NCBI GenBank assembly: GCA_936450465.1
Contig: OW388305.1
Location: 40,066,687 to 40,130,686, forward strand
From: Gibbula magus
Lineage: Eukaryota > Mollusca > Gastropoda > Trochida > Trochidae
Reading direction: 5' to 3'
Length of the DNA: 64,000 bases
In this document: one piece after another, positions 12,364 through 21,319 of the stretch
Position numbering within the stretch: the stretch's first letter is position 1
How the letters are laid out: each line of letters starts with the position of its first letter
Made by a program: the position numbers and the translations under genes
Notes under the pieces: model-generated
Told to the model about the DNA's origin: nothing
Databases searched by the model: none
What the model saw: only the letters and a program-made list of their open reading frames with translations

Positions 12364-12705
12364 TTAAAGGGGCAGTAGCACGTTTTTTGCAAATGTTATT
12401 TTTTTAAATTTCCAATCTATAATAATAGTTTACGTCATTTATGTTAACTTAAGAGAGTACAACACATCTTATTACACAAACCAATTATCCGTAGTGGTAA
12501 TAACGATGTTGCATATAATGCAAAAATGCATGGCGGCCATTTTATTGTGAACACATTTTATTATTTCGAATGACAACAATGATTCCCATGGCATTACGGA
12601 ACCATGTACACTCAGAGAGACAGAAGGGTGTTTTACTATTTGCGAAATTATTTTTCAAATACATTTCATCGACTTCAGCGAAAAAACGTGCTACTGTCCC
12701 TTTAA
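12364..12705 (+). mobile_element. MITE, TTAAAGGGGCAGTAGCACG family, copy 1
   Basis: Ends are inverted copies (TTAAAGGGGCAGTAGCACG and CGTGCTACTGTCCCTTTAA). The body carries recognisable phrases such as CAAACCAATTATCCGTAG and CCATTTTATTGTGAACAC. Length is about 340 bp with no coding capacity; open frames inside it are incidental. Other copies lie at 19708, 27084, 29154, 32775 (partial), 45489, 49900 (deleted) and 57424 (split). It separates A1 from B1 but is absent from unit 2, so it arrived after the duplication or was lost there. Confidence 0.8.
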
Positions 12706-13369
12706 TTAATATAATAGCTAGATTTACATCGCTGTTTCCAATGAGACAATTAATTTCACAGATAACACATTGTGCCATCTATTAACCCTCAAACTTCTTC
12801 ACCCGCAGCAAGTATTACACTTACACTTTGAAAAAAGGTTTTATTAGTAAAATATCACCATTTTATTAAATATTAAAAAGGAGCCTATGAGAAATGGGAT
12901 TCGGAAACTACCCTTTTCAATATCTAATAAAATGGGAATTTTTTTAGAATCAATACTTTTGCAAGTCGCAGCTAATACAATAAAGAACGTTAATGAATCA
13001 GCCATTCCATCATGACAAGGCGATATTTGTAATTTGGCATCCAATACTTTTTAAAGCCCGATATTTATGCCTTTGTAGGTAATTGTCTTACTCACCTCAT
13101 GGAATGATATGTTTAATGGAGTGAAATATTTAATTTTATTATCCATATGGTTGAAAATAACCGAGTTAATATTATTGATATGAGCACATGTGCACATATC
13201 ACGTTTGCCTAGCAACGATTGTTTCACCGCGGCTTCCCGTGTTCTGTCGTCTGTGACGTCATAAAACGATTGTTCGTGACGTCACTGTTGCTTGTCGTCG
13301 CAAGAGAAGTGGGCCACTTTCTGACTTTTTTTACGCGAATCACATGGAATAGAACGGTTAATAAAGAAA

Positions 13370-13507
13370 TTATTACACTCGAAAGTGTGTCATATGACTT
13401 TTACGAAACTCGTGCGAATTTGTGCATAACCCTCGCTCTCGCTCGGGCAAAACACAAATTCACACTCGTTTCGTAAAAGTCATATGACACACTTCCTCGG
13501 GTAATAA
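13370..13507. mobile_element. Palindromic element
   Basis: Arms of about 55 bases (TTATTACACTCGAAAGTGTG ... inverse ending at 13507) surround a centre rich in CTCGCTCTCGCTCGGGC. The arms contain CATATGACTTTTACGAAAC. There is no coding capacity. It is probably a MITE inserted in unit 1 between A1 and B1. Confidence 0.65.
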
Positions 13508-13751
13508 TCTCTATATATACAATAGTAATTATTTTAACACATACCATAGAGAAATGAAATATATATATACACGTGATTACTACATCAAATTCGTTTCTTA
13601 TTAATTTTACAAATAAAGATTATTTGTCATTACGACACGCTACGAACTCAAAATATGAACACGGTTATCTCCCTTTGGCCATCAACATCGCATTACTTGG
13701 TCAGTCTCTCTGTTGTGAAATCTTTCATGCGTCTCCATCTATTTTTATCCC

Positions 13752-13844
13752 GAAGGGAGGTAACTCTGCAAGCCAAGGAGTTTTTATAACAGTATGTAAA
13801 TGAGATGAAACCACGTTTGCAGTGTGTACATTCCTCTATATAAG
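13752..13844 (+). promoter_or_regulatory. Pol III-type upstream promoter of B1
   Basis: AAGGGAGGTAACT near 13753, octamer variant ATGTAAAT at 13794-13801 and TATATAAG at 13837-13844. The octamer starts 73 bp and the TATA 30 bp before the RNA start. The stretch AAGCCAAGGAGTTTTTA before the octamer is shared with B2. Confidence 0.7.
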
Positions 13845-13866
13845 GCAGTGTTTTTCAAAATATATT

Positions 13867-13935
13867 GAGGTCCGGAGGATTTGGGTTACCAAAGTTACGA
13901 CTTATACCCCCATTTCTAACATCTAGACTTCTTTT
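13867..13935 (+). ncRNA. Y RNA / stem-bulge RNA-like gene B1
   Basis: Predicted RNA of about 65-69 nt. GAGGTC at the start pairs with GACTTC at 13926-13931 (one G-U pair), followed by TTTT. The 12-base start GAGGTCCGGAGG is identical to the A genes, but the middle differs: TTGGGTTACC replaces the TGGATTATC of class A (TTGGGTTATC in B2 and B3) and pairs with the ACCCCCA stretch. This copy has TTACC where B2 and B3 have TTATC. The GGGUUAUC-type upper stem is very like that of vertebrate Y4. The second short stem is poorer than in class A. Confidence 0.7.
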
Positions 13936-14125
13936 GATTTTAAGATAATTTAATTTAATTTTCATTTAGATTGGGAATTTGTCCAATTAATTATATTATT
14001 TTTGTGTGACGAAACACCTCAGTCATTGAAATTGGGTATTAAAATGGAATAGTAAAACAATACTAGAGGCCCTGAAATGTATTTAATTTAAAACACGTAA
14101 TTCCTATTTTGAAGCTTAATCAATT

Positions 14126-14335
14126 TTAAAGGCACTGCAGCACACGATTGTTACTGAAATAAAGTGCCCTCGCGAAAATGACTATAAAATACTCCTCAAT
14201 CAACAAATATTGTTCTGAAACATATGTACATAGTTCGGTTAAGCCTTGTGAGTCCATTTCCTTCGAGAGGCAATTTCAATAAATGCAAAATTTTAAAAAA
14301 AAGTACATGCAACAACCGAGCTACTGTGCCTTTAA
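14126..14335. mobile_element. Short TIR element at the unit tail
   Basis: Inverted ends TTAAAGGCACTGCAGCACRC and GAGCTACTGTGCCTTTAA. Its left part is found after B2 (about 17065) and B3 (about 21158) too, so it was present before the units were duplicated. Confidence 0.6.
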
Positions 14336-14446
14336 TTAACTTTTATGACATCGACTGAATGTTATCTGCCGGATATCGAATCATTGACTACTTATTTTAA
14401 CACATTCCATAGAGAAATGAAAAAAAACCGACCTTGTACATAAAAT

Positions 14447-14558
14447 CACAGGTGAAGGAGAGCGCAAATATGTTGCGCAACAGAGATGAACGACCAGTTT
14501 TCCCTATGTGGTCGTTCATCTCTGTTGCGCAACATATTTGCGTTAAACTTAACATGTG
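14447..14558. mobile_element. Palindromic MITE (TTGCGCAACATA type), copy 2
   Basis: Same family as 9521-9650: both arms carry GCGCAAATATGTTGCGCAAC and its inverse. The outer ends are a little diverged (CACAGGTG / AACATGTG) and the centre is shorter. Confidence 0.75.
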
Positions 14559-14564
14559 ATCCAG

Positions 14565-14837
14565 TTAGTGGATCAAATTCGTTTCTCCGTTTTATTTTAT
14601 AGGTAAAAAATATGATGATTATTTTCATCAGGACATTTCACATTCGGAACACCTCGGTTCTCTTCGTGCTTTAAGCGTCTCGTCTCGTCTCGACTCGTAA
14701 TTTCGAATGGACACTTCACTAACTCAAAAGCTGAATACGGTTATCTCCATTTGACCATAATATTGCATCACTGACCAATCAGTTGGGACATTTCAAACTT
14801 CTCAAACTAATTAGCTTATCAGGCCTGAAAGAAAATC

Positions 14838-14882
<45 letters not shown>

Positions 14883-15095
14883 CACACATTATTTTATCAA
14901 CGTCTTGCATATGTAATACGTCCAATCACTCAGGGATTTATGAGAGAACAAAACAATATTAAAACAAGCAGGCACATAAACGATCAATAACACATATATA
15001 CAAAAATGCATGTTTATCATAAAAAAATTCTTCTTAAAGTTAAAATAAGTTTTAATGTTATGGCAGGTCCTGGCCTAAAAGGTCAGATAGGCTTA
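14565..15095. other. Spacer with (ACAG)n microsatellite
   Basis: An ACAG tetranucleotide run occupies 14838-14882. A tandem CGTCT run (14679-14700) precedes it. A CGGTTATCTCC phrase near 14739 is another copy of the TTATCTCCCTT word seen by the B genes. No gene is seen. Confidence 0.5.
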
Positions 15096-15099
15096 TCTG

Positions 15100-15335
15100 A
15101 TCGAAGTCCGCAGTGGTAAGCGGGTTCGGCTTCGGATCAAGTGGTCCGGGGTTCGAATCGGGCAGGGGGACAGCAACTTTGTCTGCCGTGAAGAACAGGA
15201 CCCATATTTTCGAAGCTCTCTTAGCTCTAAGATAGTCGTAAGTGCCATACATTAACATTGACTTACGACTATCTTAGCACTAAGACAGGTTCGAAAATAT
15301 GTGCCCTGTTCTACACTCAGCAGGGACCTTATATA
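15100..15335 (+). mobile_element. tRNA-derived SINE interrupted by a palindromic MITE
   Basis: A tRNA-like head has an A-box-like CGCAGTGGTAAGCGGGTTCG and a B box GGGGTTCGAATC. After CTGCCGTGAAGAAC the SINE is cut by a 120-base palindrome (about 15192-15315; arms CATATTTTCGAA.., loop near 15245) and resumes with TCTACACTCAGCAGGG. The GGTCCGGGGTTCG here is the tRNA T-arm and is unrelated to the GGTCCGG of the Y-like genes. Confidence 0.7.
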
Positions 15336-15364
15336 GAGGGACTCGTCTCTTCTTCTCGTTACAT

Positions 15365-15497
15365 GATCATTTCTACTGCTTTATGATTTTGTGAAAACTA
15401 TTGATCATAAACATGGTTATAAATAAAGAAGTCCAAATCAGAGACAAATATCCCAAAAGGTTCATTTGTGATATTTAGCCTACATCATACATATTCG
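15365..15497 (+). mobile_element. Left-middle part of a Mutator-like MITE
   Basis: Matches the interior of the MITE at 42715-43267 (phrases TGATCATAAACATG, ATAAATAAAGAAG, CCAAATCAGAGACAAATA). It ends abruptly at CATACATATTCG, where unit 2 of the small-RNA cluster starts. The missing right half, including the right terminus, lies beyond the unit at 17395-17563. Confidence 0.65.
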
Positions 15498-15911
15498 TTT
15501 TAAAGGGAAGTAACTCCTGAGACCTTATTGATTCTACAAGAGGACAAGATGCGTTGGAGACTCTCATAAGACAAACATAGATACACATTTAATATAGGCT
15601 ATTGGTAGTAAGGTAGAGACTATTTGTTAAATACGCATATTGTGGTGTTTATTTCACTTCTATTTGTTTATTTGTAAAATAGTTTCATTGTGTTATATAA
15701 ACACATACAGATTATAAACCTCAAGTACGGTTTGCTCCGTTCGTTATATATACATTGTAGTTTTCAATACCAGGTGTACCGCAGATTATAAGCTTACAGT
15801 AAACACAACGGAATAAAAGAACTAGACAGAAAACACCACATTGTCATAAATTATGATATAATTTATGACAATACGCTGTTTATATATTATATACATTTCG
15901 AAATATACATC

Positions 15912-16025
15912 CAAGGGAGATAATTACGGCGAATCAGGTAAAAAGGAAAAAATTTGAACAGAGTATGCACATGAGGACTACTAGTACTAGCGTGAGTCTT
16001 GATTCAATCTGGGGGGTACATAAAG
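15912..16025 (+). promoter_or_regulatory. Degenerate promoter of A2
   Basis: AAGGGAGATAATT is kept, but the octamer reads ATGCACAT (15965-15972) and the TATA box reads TACATAAAG (16017-16025). Both carry changes relative to A1 and A3, which suggests weaker or lost expression. Spacing is unchanged (TATA 30 bp before the RNA start). Confidence 0.6.
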
Positions 16026-16046
16026 CGACGGTAGACTTAACAAGCT

Positions 16047-16113
16047 GAGGTCCGGAGGGGCTGGATTATCGCAGACCTTTCACTTCTACACATCCCACAT
16101 TCGACCTCATTTT
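16047..16113 (+). ncRNA. Y RNA-like gene A2, probably decaying
   Basis: The first 46 bases match A1, and the end GACCTCATTTT is intact, so the end stem and terminator remain. Six bases are missing on the 3' side of stem 3 (CCCACATTCGACC instead of CCCACCTCGACATTCGACC), which removes the lower pairs of that stem. With the changed octamer and TATA box this looks like a gene drifting to a pseudogene, though end stem, bulged C and stem 2 could still form. Confidence 0.6.
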
Positions 16114-16659
16114 GTGAGAAAAACAATTATTCAAGTAATAACAAAACATATGTCACGATTTTCCGACATACATGTAATATATAGAGACATGAAGACACAT
16201 GTAAAAAGGTGGTAATATTTATACAATCTATACTTTTAAGTGTTACAAATCGCAGCGTTTTTTAGTGGATGGCCATTAAGAATGTAAATAAACCAGTCAG
16301 ACATGTACCATTATGATAACGTGATATTTTGTAATTTGTCATCACATATTTTTTTAACCTCGATATTTATGCCCTTGTAAACTCTTATACCGCAGTTTGC
16401 AGCCCGAGTTTTAAATAAAAGTTCAGTTCAATAAGTAATTGTCTTAATCACGTAATGGAATGATGTGTTTATTGGAGTTAAATATTTACATATACAACAG
16501 TAAATATTTTAACAGAGACCATAGAGAAATTATTAGTCATCAGAACACAACACGAACTCAAAATGTGAACACGGTTATCTCCCTTTGTCCATCAATATTG
16601 CATCGCTGTATCAATCTGTTGTGAAATATTTCATTCGTCTCCAACTATTTTTAGTCTGA

Positions 16660-16756
16660 CAAGGGAGTTACATTTTCAAGCCAAGGAGTTTTTACAAAAG
16701 TATGTAAATGAGATGAAACCAAGTGAGTTCGGAGTGTGTATTGTGGTATATATAAG
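16660..16756 (+). promoter_or_regulatory. Pol III-type upstream promoter of B2
   Basis: AAGGGAGTTACAT near 16663, octamer variant ATGTAAAT at 16702-16709 and TATATAAG at 16749-16756 inside a longer TATATATAAG. The octamer starts 78 bp and the TATA 31 bp before the RNA start. Confidence 0.7.
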
Positions 16757-16779
16757 GCAGTGTTTTTCTAAACATATTG

Positions 16780-16853
16780 GAGGTCCGGAGGACTTGGGTT
16801 ATCTAAGTTGCGACTTTCACCCCATTTCTATCAGCTAGACCTCTTATGTTTTT
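16780..16853 (+). ncRNA. Y RNA-like gene B2
   Basis: Starts GAGGTCCGGAGG, then ACTTGGGTTATC, an upper loop, CACCCCA, and GACCTC at 16838-16843. TGGGT pairs with ACCC(C)A in the upper stem, as in B3. The T-run right after the end stem is broken (CTTATG), so the first efficient terminator would be TTTTT at 16849-16853, giving a longer 3' tail. Confidence 0.68.
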
Positions 16854-17394
16854 AAAATAATGTTAATGCTTTAATTTCAGATTATTAAATTAGATTGCGA
16901 ATTTTTCTAATTATCTTAATTGTTGTGTGATTTCAAAACATCACAGTCATTGAAATAATCATTGAGTATTAAATTGAAATTTAAAAAAAAAACAATTCTA
17001 GTTAGAGAAATGCCACTGAAATGTATTTCAAAATCGTAATTGCTATTTTTGAAGCTTAATCAGTTTAAAAGGAACTACAGCTCGCCGTTCTTACTGAAAT
17101 AAAGTGCACTCACGAACATGAAAATGAAAATAAGTGTTACCAATGGCTATAAAATACTCCTCAATTAATAAATAAAGTTCCATCTTCCATCAACTTGCCA
17201 TAACCATCCATGTATTTACAAACTGTTTTACCTTTTAACTATGATTGATTATGATAACCTATTCAAACTTTGTATTTTCTTAGATACGGTGTTTAAACTT
17301 TGAATCAGAATTAATGCATTGTGTTTAACTTAAACGTATATTGTCAGTGGCGCAGCAACTTTCTTGCCGTATATTTTATACTTGTGTTGTACTG

Positions 17395-17563
17395 TTGGCT
17401 TCATGGCCATTTATACGGAATGGCCGCTGAAAGATGAGTTTCTATTGGTTAAAAAGCAGGGATACAGTATGAGGTTTCCATTTCCCCGCTAGAAATCCAG
17501 GCCATGTAAAACAGAGGTTAGGATCGAAAATTTGAAGGGAGTAACCTCTGTGGGAAGAGAATG
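17395..17563 (+). mobile_element. Right half of the Mutator-like MITE flanking unit 2
   Basis: Carries GGCCGCTGAAAGATGAG, TTGGTTAAAAAGCAGGGAT and the right terminus GAAGGGAGTAACCTCTGTGGGAAGAGAATG. It continues the sequence broken off at 15497. Confidence 0.65.
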
Positions 17564-17633
17564 TAATACTAGAAGCCGCGATATAAGTGAAATACTCTTG
17601 AAAGCGGCGTTAAACCTCATATCACCTCTTATA
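17563..17633 (+). repeat. SINE tail fragment
   Basis: TAATACTAGAAGCCGCGATATAAG through GAAAGCGGCGTTAAAC and CACCT matches the 3' part of the SINEs at 33161 and 43626. The head is missing. A reversed fragment of the same tail is at about 22926-22966. Confidence 0.6.
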
Positions 17634-18029
17634 AGTTTTCTGCCACTTCTTCTAAAGGGAGATAACTCCTGAGACCTTATCGATTCCACCTGAGGACAAG
17701 ACGTGTTGGAGCCGCCCATAAGACAAACAAAGGTACAATATAAATATGCTGGTAGTAAGGAAGAGACTATATATTTGTTAAATACGCATCTTGTGGTGTT
17801 TATTTCACATTTCATACTAAGGCAGTCTTGTTTTTAATTGTAAAATAGTTTCATTGTGTTATATAAACACATATACAGATTATATACCCATGGTTAGCTG
17901 TGCTCGATATACAGTTTTCATACCCCGTGTACCACAGACTATAAGCTTATATTAAACATAACGGAATTAAAGAACTAGACAGATAACACCATATTGTAAT
18001 AAATTATATATACATTTCGCAGTGTACAT

Positions 18030-18136
18030 CCAAGGGAGATAATTACGATGAATCAGATAAAAAGTTCATAAAAATAACTTTATGCAAATGAGGTCAACCT
18101 ACAGTGAGTCTTGGTTCGATCTGGAGGGTATATAAG
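18030..18136 (+). promoter_or_regulatory. Pol III-type upstream promoter of A3
   Basis: AAGGGAGATAATT near 18031, perfect octamer ATGCAAAT at 18082-18089, the shared block GTGAGTCTTGGTTCGATCTGG, and TATATAAG at 18129-18136. The octamer starts 77 bp and the TATA 30 bp before the RNA start. Confidence 0.7.
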
Positions 18137-18158
18137 GCGACGGTAGACACAACAAGCT

Positions 18159-18231
18159 GAGGTCCGGAGGGGCTGGATTATCGCAGATCTTTCACTTCTA
18201 TACAACCCACCTCAACATTCGACCTCATTTT
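18159..18231 (+). ncRNA. Y RNA-like gene A3
   Basis: Same length and layout as A1. GAGGTC pairs with GACCTC at 18221-18226; the flanking T and A extend the stem to 7 bp; TTTT follows at 18228-18231. Bulged C and stem 2 (GGA/TTC) are kept. Stem 3 carries changes (AACCCACC on the 3' side instead of ATCCCACC) that weaken its top pairs. With intact octamer and TATA it is likely expressed. Confidence 0.72.
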
Positions 18232-18358
18232 GTGATAAACAAATATTCCAGTTGTAACAAAATATGTCTCAATTTTCCTGACATACATGTTATATATATA
18301 GACACATGTGTCCCGTTATAATTCACACATTCCTTTTCCGACTCAATCATCGAAATCG

Positions 18359-18450
18359 AAATTCTCTTCCCACAGAGGTTACTCCCTTTAGATTTCCAAT
18401 CCTAACCTTGGATAGTCTGGAGGGAGAACCTCCGTCGGAAGAGAATGTAT
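18359..18450. mobile_element. Short hairpin form of the Mutator-like MITE
   Basis: Left end ATTCTCTTCCCACAGAGG and right end GTCGGAAGAGAATG lie about 90 bases apart, with only terminal sequence between them. It is a deleted derivative of the 553-bp element at 42715. Confidence 0.65.
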
Positions 18451-18734
18451 AAAAGCTGGATTTACATTACTCTTTCAAATGAGACAATTAACTTCACAGA
18501 TAAAGTTTTTTCAACTATAAAACCTTAAACTCTCAAGATTTCATACACTCAGACTCTGAAAAAAGGGTTTATTCGTAAAACATCACCATTTTTTTTAAAT
18601 ATTGAAAAGCAGCCTATGATAAAAGAGCGATATTTCGAAACCAGCCCTTTTCAATGTTTAATGAAATGGTAATATTTTTAAAATCGATAATTGAAGTGTA
18701 ATGACTCGCGGCGTTTTTTTTCTTTAGAGTGCCT

Positions 18735-19580
18735 TTAACGAGCCATCACGGATGTTGATGAAAATATCAAAATTTTTCCAAAAATCCATCTCCGTGAAAT
18801 AAATACACTTAATTTTTCCCTAATTTTTCCAACTTAAAATAAGTCGAGAAATTGCATTAATTAGTAAAGGTGTTTTCCAGTCTAAATATAGATCCAGTCT
18901 ATTATTTTCAAGTGCAAAGCATTATGGTCTAGCTCACACACAGTAAACAAAGACACGAAAGAATAACAAAAAATATGAGCAATGAAAGATATCGAAATAT
19001 ATTTTTTTTGGCGGTGATTTATTTACTATTTCATTTAATTATGTATTTGCTACAGATATTGGAATAATTGTTTTACCCAACTAGGTATTTTTCTTGAATT
19101 TTAAAATTAATGAGAGTAAAAATTTGTCATAATTTGCTGGTCTTATTCCAATAAAAAGAACATTAAACAGGAAATAATTTGTATATACTCAGGACATTTA
19201 GAAACATTGTTTGTAAAGCAATCGTCACATTCAGTAATGTGTGACAAGGGTAACTTGCAAGAGAGACACGTGAAGCACGTGCAACATATGGGTTGTTATG
19301 GCGACTTGCGCTAGAGACGAGCCTTCACGCTTCGGAAGCGCTTGCTGTTTGTGTAGTACGTATTACGCAAAAAAGGGGATTCTGTTTATATACGTCAGAT
19401 ACCCTTAGCGCGCGCTAGTCGAAGTTGTACTTCTCTTTGAAACCAAATTGCAAAACATTGTCGTGATATGAAAATTATTTAACATATGCCATGTTGTAGA
19501 TAAAAGATTTCTCTGGCGAATGACGTTATAAGTATATTTTCCAAAAAGTTGAAATACTAACATCCGTGATGGCTCTTTAA
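18735..19580. mobile_element. 0.85-kb TIR element (GAGCCATCA type)
   Basis: Ends TTAACGAGCCATCACGGATG and CATCCGTGATGGCTCTTTAA are inverted copies. The interior includes TCCAGTCTAAATATAGATCC. A second copy at 30114-31414 is split by another element. No transposase frame is seen. Confidence 0.75.
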
Positions 19581-19707
19581 GAAGGTAAATGAACCGATCC
19601 TACTATCATGACGAGGTGATATTTTATAATTTGGCATCCCATACCTTTTAAACCCCATATTTATCCCTTTGTAGGTAATTGTCTTATTCACGTCATGGAA
19701 TGATGTG

Positions 19708-20068
19708 TTAAAGGGGCTGTAGCACGTTTATCGCCCAAATAAGTTGATGAAGAGAATGTGAACATTAATGATAACCAAACAGTAAAACAACCTTCACTCT
19801 TCGAAAAAACTAGGTTAAAAACGAATCTTCATGGTATGGTTAAGCATTGGCAATCATTTATGTACTTCGAAACAATACAGATGCTCACATTAAAATGGCC
19901 GACATGCAATGTACTGCCTGTGACATCGTTATTACCATTACTGATAAATAATTTGTTTAATACAACGTTTTACCATCTAAAGTAACTTTCAATGACATAA
20001 ACAATCATTATAAATGATTATTTTGAAAAAAAGTAAAATTTGAATAAAACGTGCTACAATCCCTTTAA
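19708..20068 (-). mobile_element. MITE, GGGGCAGTAGCACG family, copy 2
   Basis: Opposite orientation to copy 1. Ends TTAAAGGGGCTGTAGCACG and CGTGCTACAATCCCTTTAA. The open stretch at 19758-19985 is the MITE body, not a gene. Confidence 0.75.
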
Positions 20069-20273
20069 TCGAGTGAAATAGTTACATACGCTTATAGATA
20101 TTTTAACACAGTCCATAGATACATTAAAAAAAACAACCCAAAAACATGAACATGTAATTACTATATCCATTTGGCTTCTCTTTATTCATTTACAAATAAA
20201 GATTATTGTCATCAGTCCACAACACGAACTCAATATACGAACTCGGTTATCTCCCTTTGACCATCGACTAAGA

Positions 20274-20688
20274 CTATGCTTGATTCGTTTTGGCGGCGTA
20301 TACACCGGTCACGTGTCCGGCGTACGCCGTTCCTGGACTAGGCTCAGTTGAAACAAGTGTATCGGCGTACAGCCAGGATCACGTCATCATCCCTCAAACT
20401 AGCTTCAATAAACATGTCATTTATATTATAATAGTATTTTTTGAAAATTATTTCAAAACATTGATTAATATTTTATTGGCGTGTAATGCATTGTTTTAAA
20501 TAAGCAGTGACATTGAAAAATAAATCAGTCAACTATTTAATTGTCCAACGTAACTTCATAAACAAAATGGTTATTGAAAGTCGCAAGGGTAACATTTGTC
20601 CGCCATTATACGCCGCCTTCGCCGGTCATTTCAAACCGGCGCATCCGGAGTACGCCGGGTAGTGCGCCGGGTCCCGAATCAAGCATAG
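20274..20688. mobile_element. TIR element with CTATGCTTGATTCG ends
   Basis: Ends CTATGCTTGATTCG and CGAATCAAGCATAG are inverted copies. GC-rich arms hold TACGCCG motifs. It interrupts the conserved flank before B3 (compare B1: TCAACATCGCATTACTTGG). A partial copy lies at 32488-32640. Confidence 0.7.
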
Positions 20689-20755
20689 CCATTGCATCGC
20701 TTATTTCAATCTGTTGTGAAATGTTTCGATCGTCTCAAACTATTTTTATTCTGGT

Positions 20756-20851
20756 AAGGGAGGTAAATCTGCAAGCTAGGGAGTTTTTACAGCAATATGT
20801 AAATGAGATTTAGTTGGCTGAGCTTGTACTGTGTATTTCGTGTCATATAAG
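20756..20851 (+). promoter_or_regulatory. Pol III-type upstream promoter of B3
   Basis: AAGGGAGGTAAAT near 20757, octamer variant ATGTAAAT at 20797-20804 and CATATAAG at 20844-20851. The octamer starts 77 bp and the TATA-like box 30 bp before the RNA start. Confidence 0.68.
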
Positions 20852-20873
20852 TAAATGTTTTTCTTGATATATT

Positions 20874-20945
20874 GAGGTCCGGAGGGATTGGGTTATCTAA
20901 GTAACTATGACTTTCACCCCCATTTCTATCAACTAGACCTCTTTT
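20874..20945 (+). ncRNA. Y RNA-like gene B3
   Basis: GAGGTC pairs with GACCTC at 20936-20941, and TTTT at 20942-20945 terminates. The bulged C is at 20880. The upper stem pairs T-GGG-T (20889-20893) with A-CCC and, past two bulged C, an A (20916-20922). TTATC at 20893-20897 opens the loop. This is the best-preserved B copy: end stem, upper stem and terminator are all intact. Confidence 0.72.
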
Positions 20946-21319
20946 GATTTTAAGATAATTCTAATGCTTTAATTTGATAATTATAATTTAGATTGCGAAA
21001 TTGTGTAATTATCTCAATTTTTTGGTGATTTCAAAACATCTCAGTCATTGAAATTATCATTGAGTATTAAAATGGAAAACATAAACCAATCTAGTTAGAG
21101 AAATGCTCCTGAAATGTATTTCAAAATCGTAATTGCTATTTTTGAAGCTGAATCAGTTTAAAATGCACTGTAGCACGCCCTTCTTGCTGCAAAGAAAGTT
21201 CTCTCACTCGAAACTGAAAATAAGTGTCACCAATTGCTAAAAAATACTGAATCAATAAAAAAAGGAGTTCTACAAGGTTCGATTAAACCTTGCGAGTCCA
21301 TTTCCTTCGAGCGGCGAGT

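Larger units (their letters stand above)
11315..14340 (+). repeat. Small-RNA cluster, duplicated unit 1 (A1 + B1)
   Basis: First of three copies of a compound unit. It opens with AAAGGGAGATAACTCTTGAG and a flank of roughly 500 bases, then RNA A1, a spacer with phrases GATATTTGTAATTTGGCATC and TGGAATGATATGTTTA, RNA B1, and a shared tail ending in a TTAAAGGCACTGCAGCAC element (14126-14335). Matching units lie at 15500-17185 and 17654-21316. Later insertions lengthen this copy: a MITE at 12364-12705 and a palindrome at 13370-13507. Divergence between copies in the flanks is much higher than in the RNA and promoter parts. Confidence 0.8.
15500..17185 (+). repeat. Small-RNA cluster, duplicated unit 2 (A2 + B2)
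   Basis: This is the most compact copy, at about 1.7 kb with no later insertion, so it probably shows the original unit length. It starts AAAGGGAAGTAACTCCTGAG and ends near AATAAATAAAGTTC. Both flanks are halves of the same Mutator-like MITE. Confidence 0.8.
17654..21316 (+). repeat. Small-RNA cluster, duplicated unit 3 (A3 + B3)
   Basis: Opens with AAAGGGAGATAACTCCTGAG. It contains A3, a short hairpin form of the Mutator-like MITE (18359-18450), a 0.85-kb TIR element (18735-19580), a MITE (19708-20068), another TIR element (20274-20688) and B3. Without the insertions it is close to the size of unit 2. Confidence 0.8.

Noticed and set aside
12542..12785. Overlapping frames on both strands
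   Set aside because: They lie in the 342-bp MITE and recur in its other copies.
15140..15160. GGTCCGGGGTTCG as a seventh Y-like RNA
   Set aside because: It is the B box of a tRNA-derived SINE (also at 33201); no TATA, octamer or GACCTC partner.
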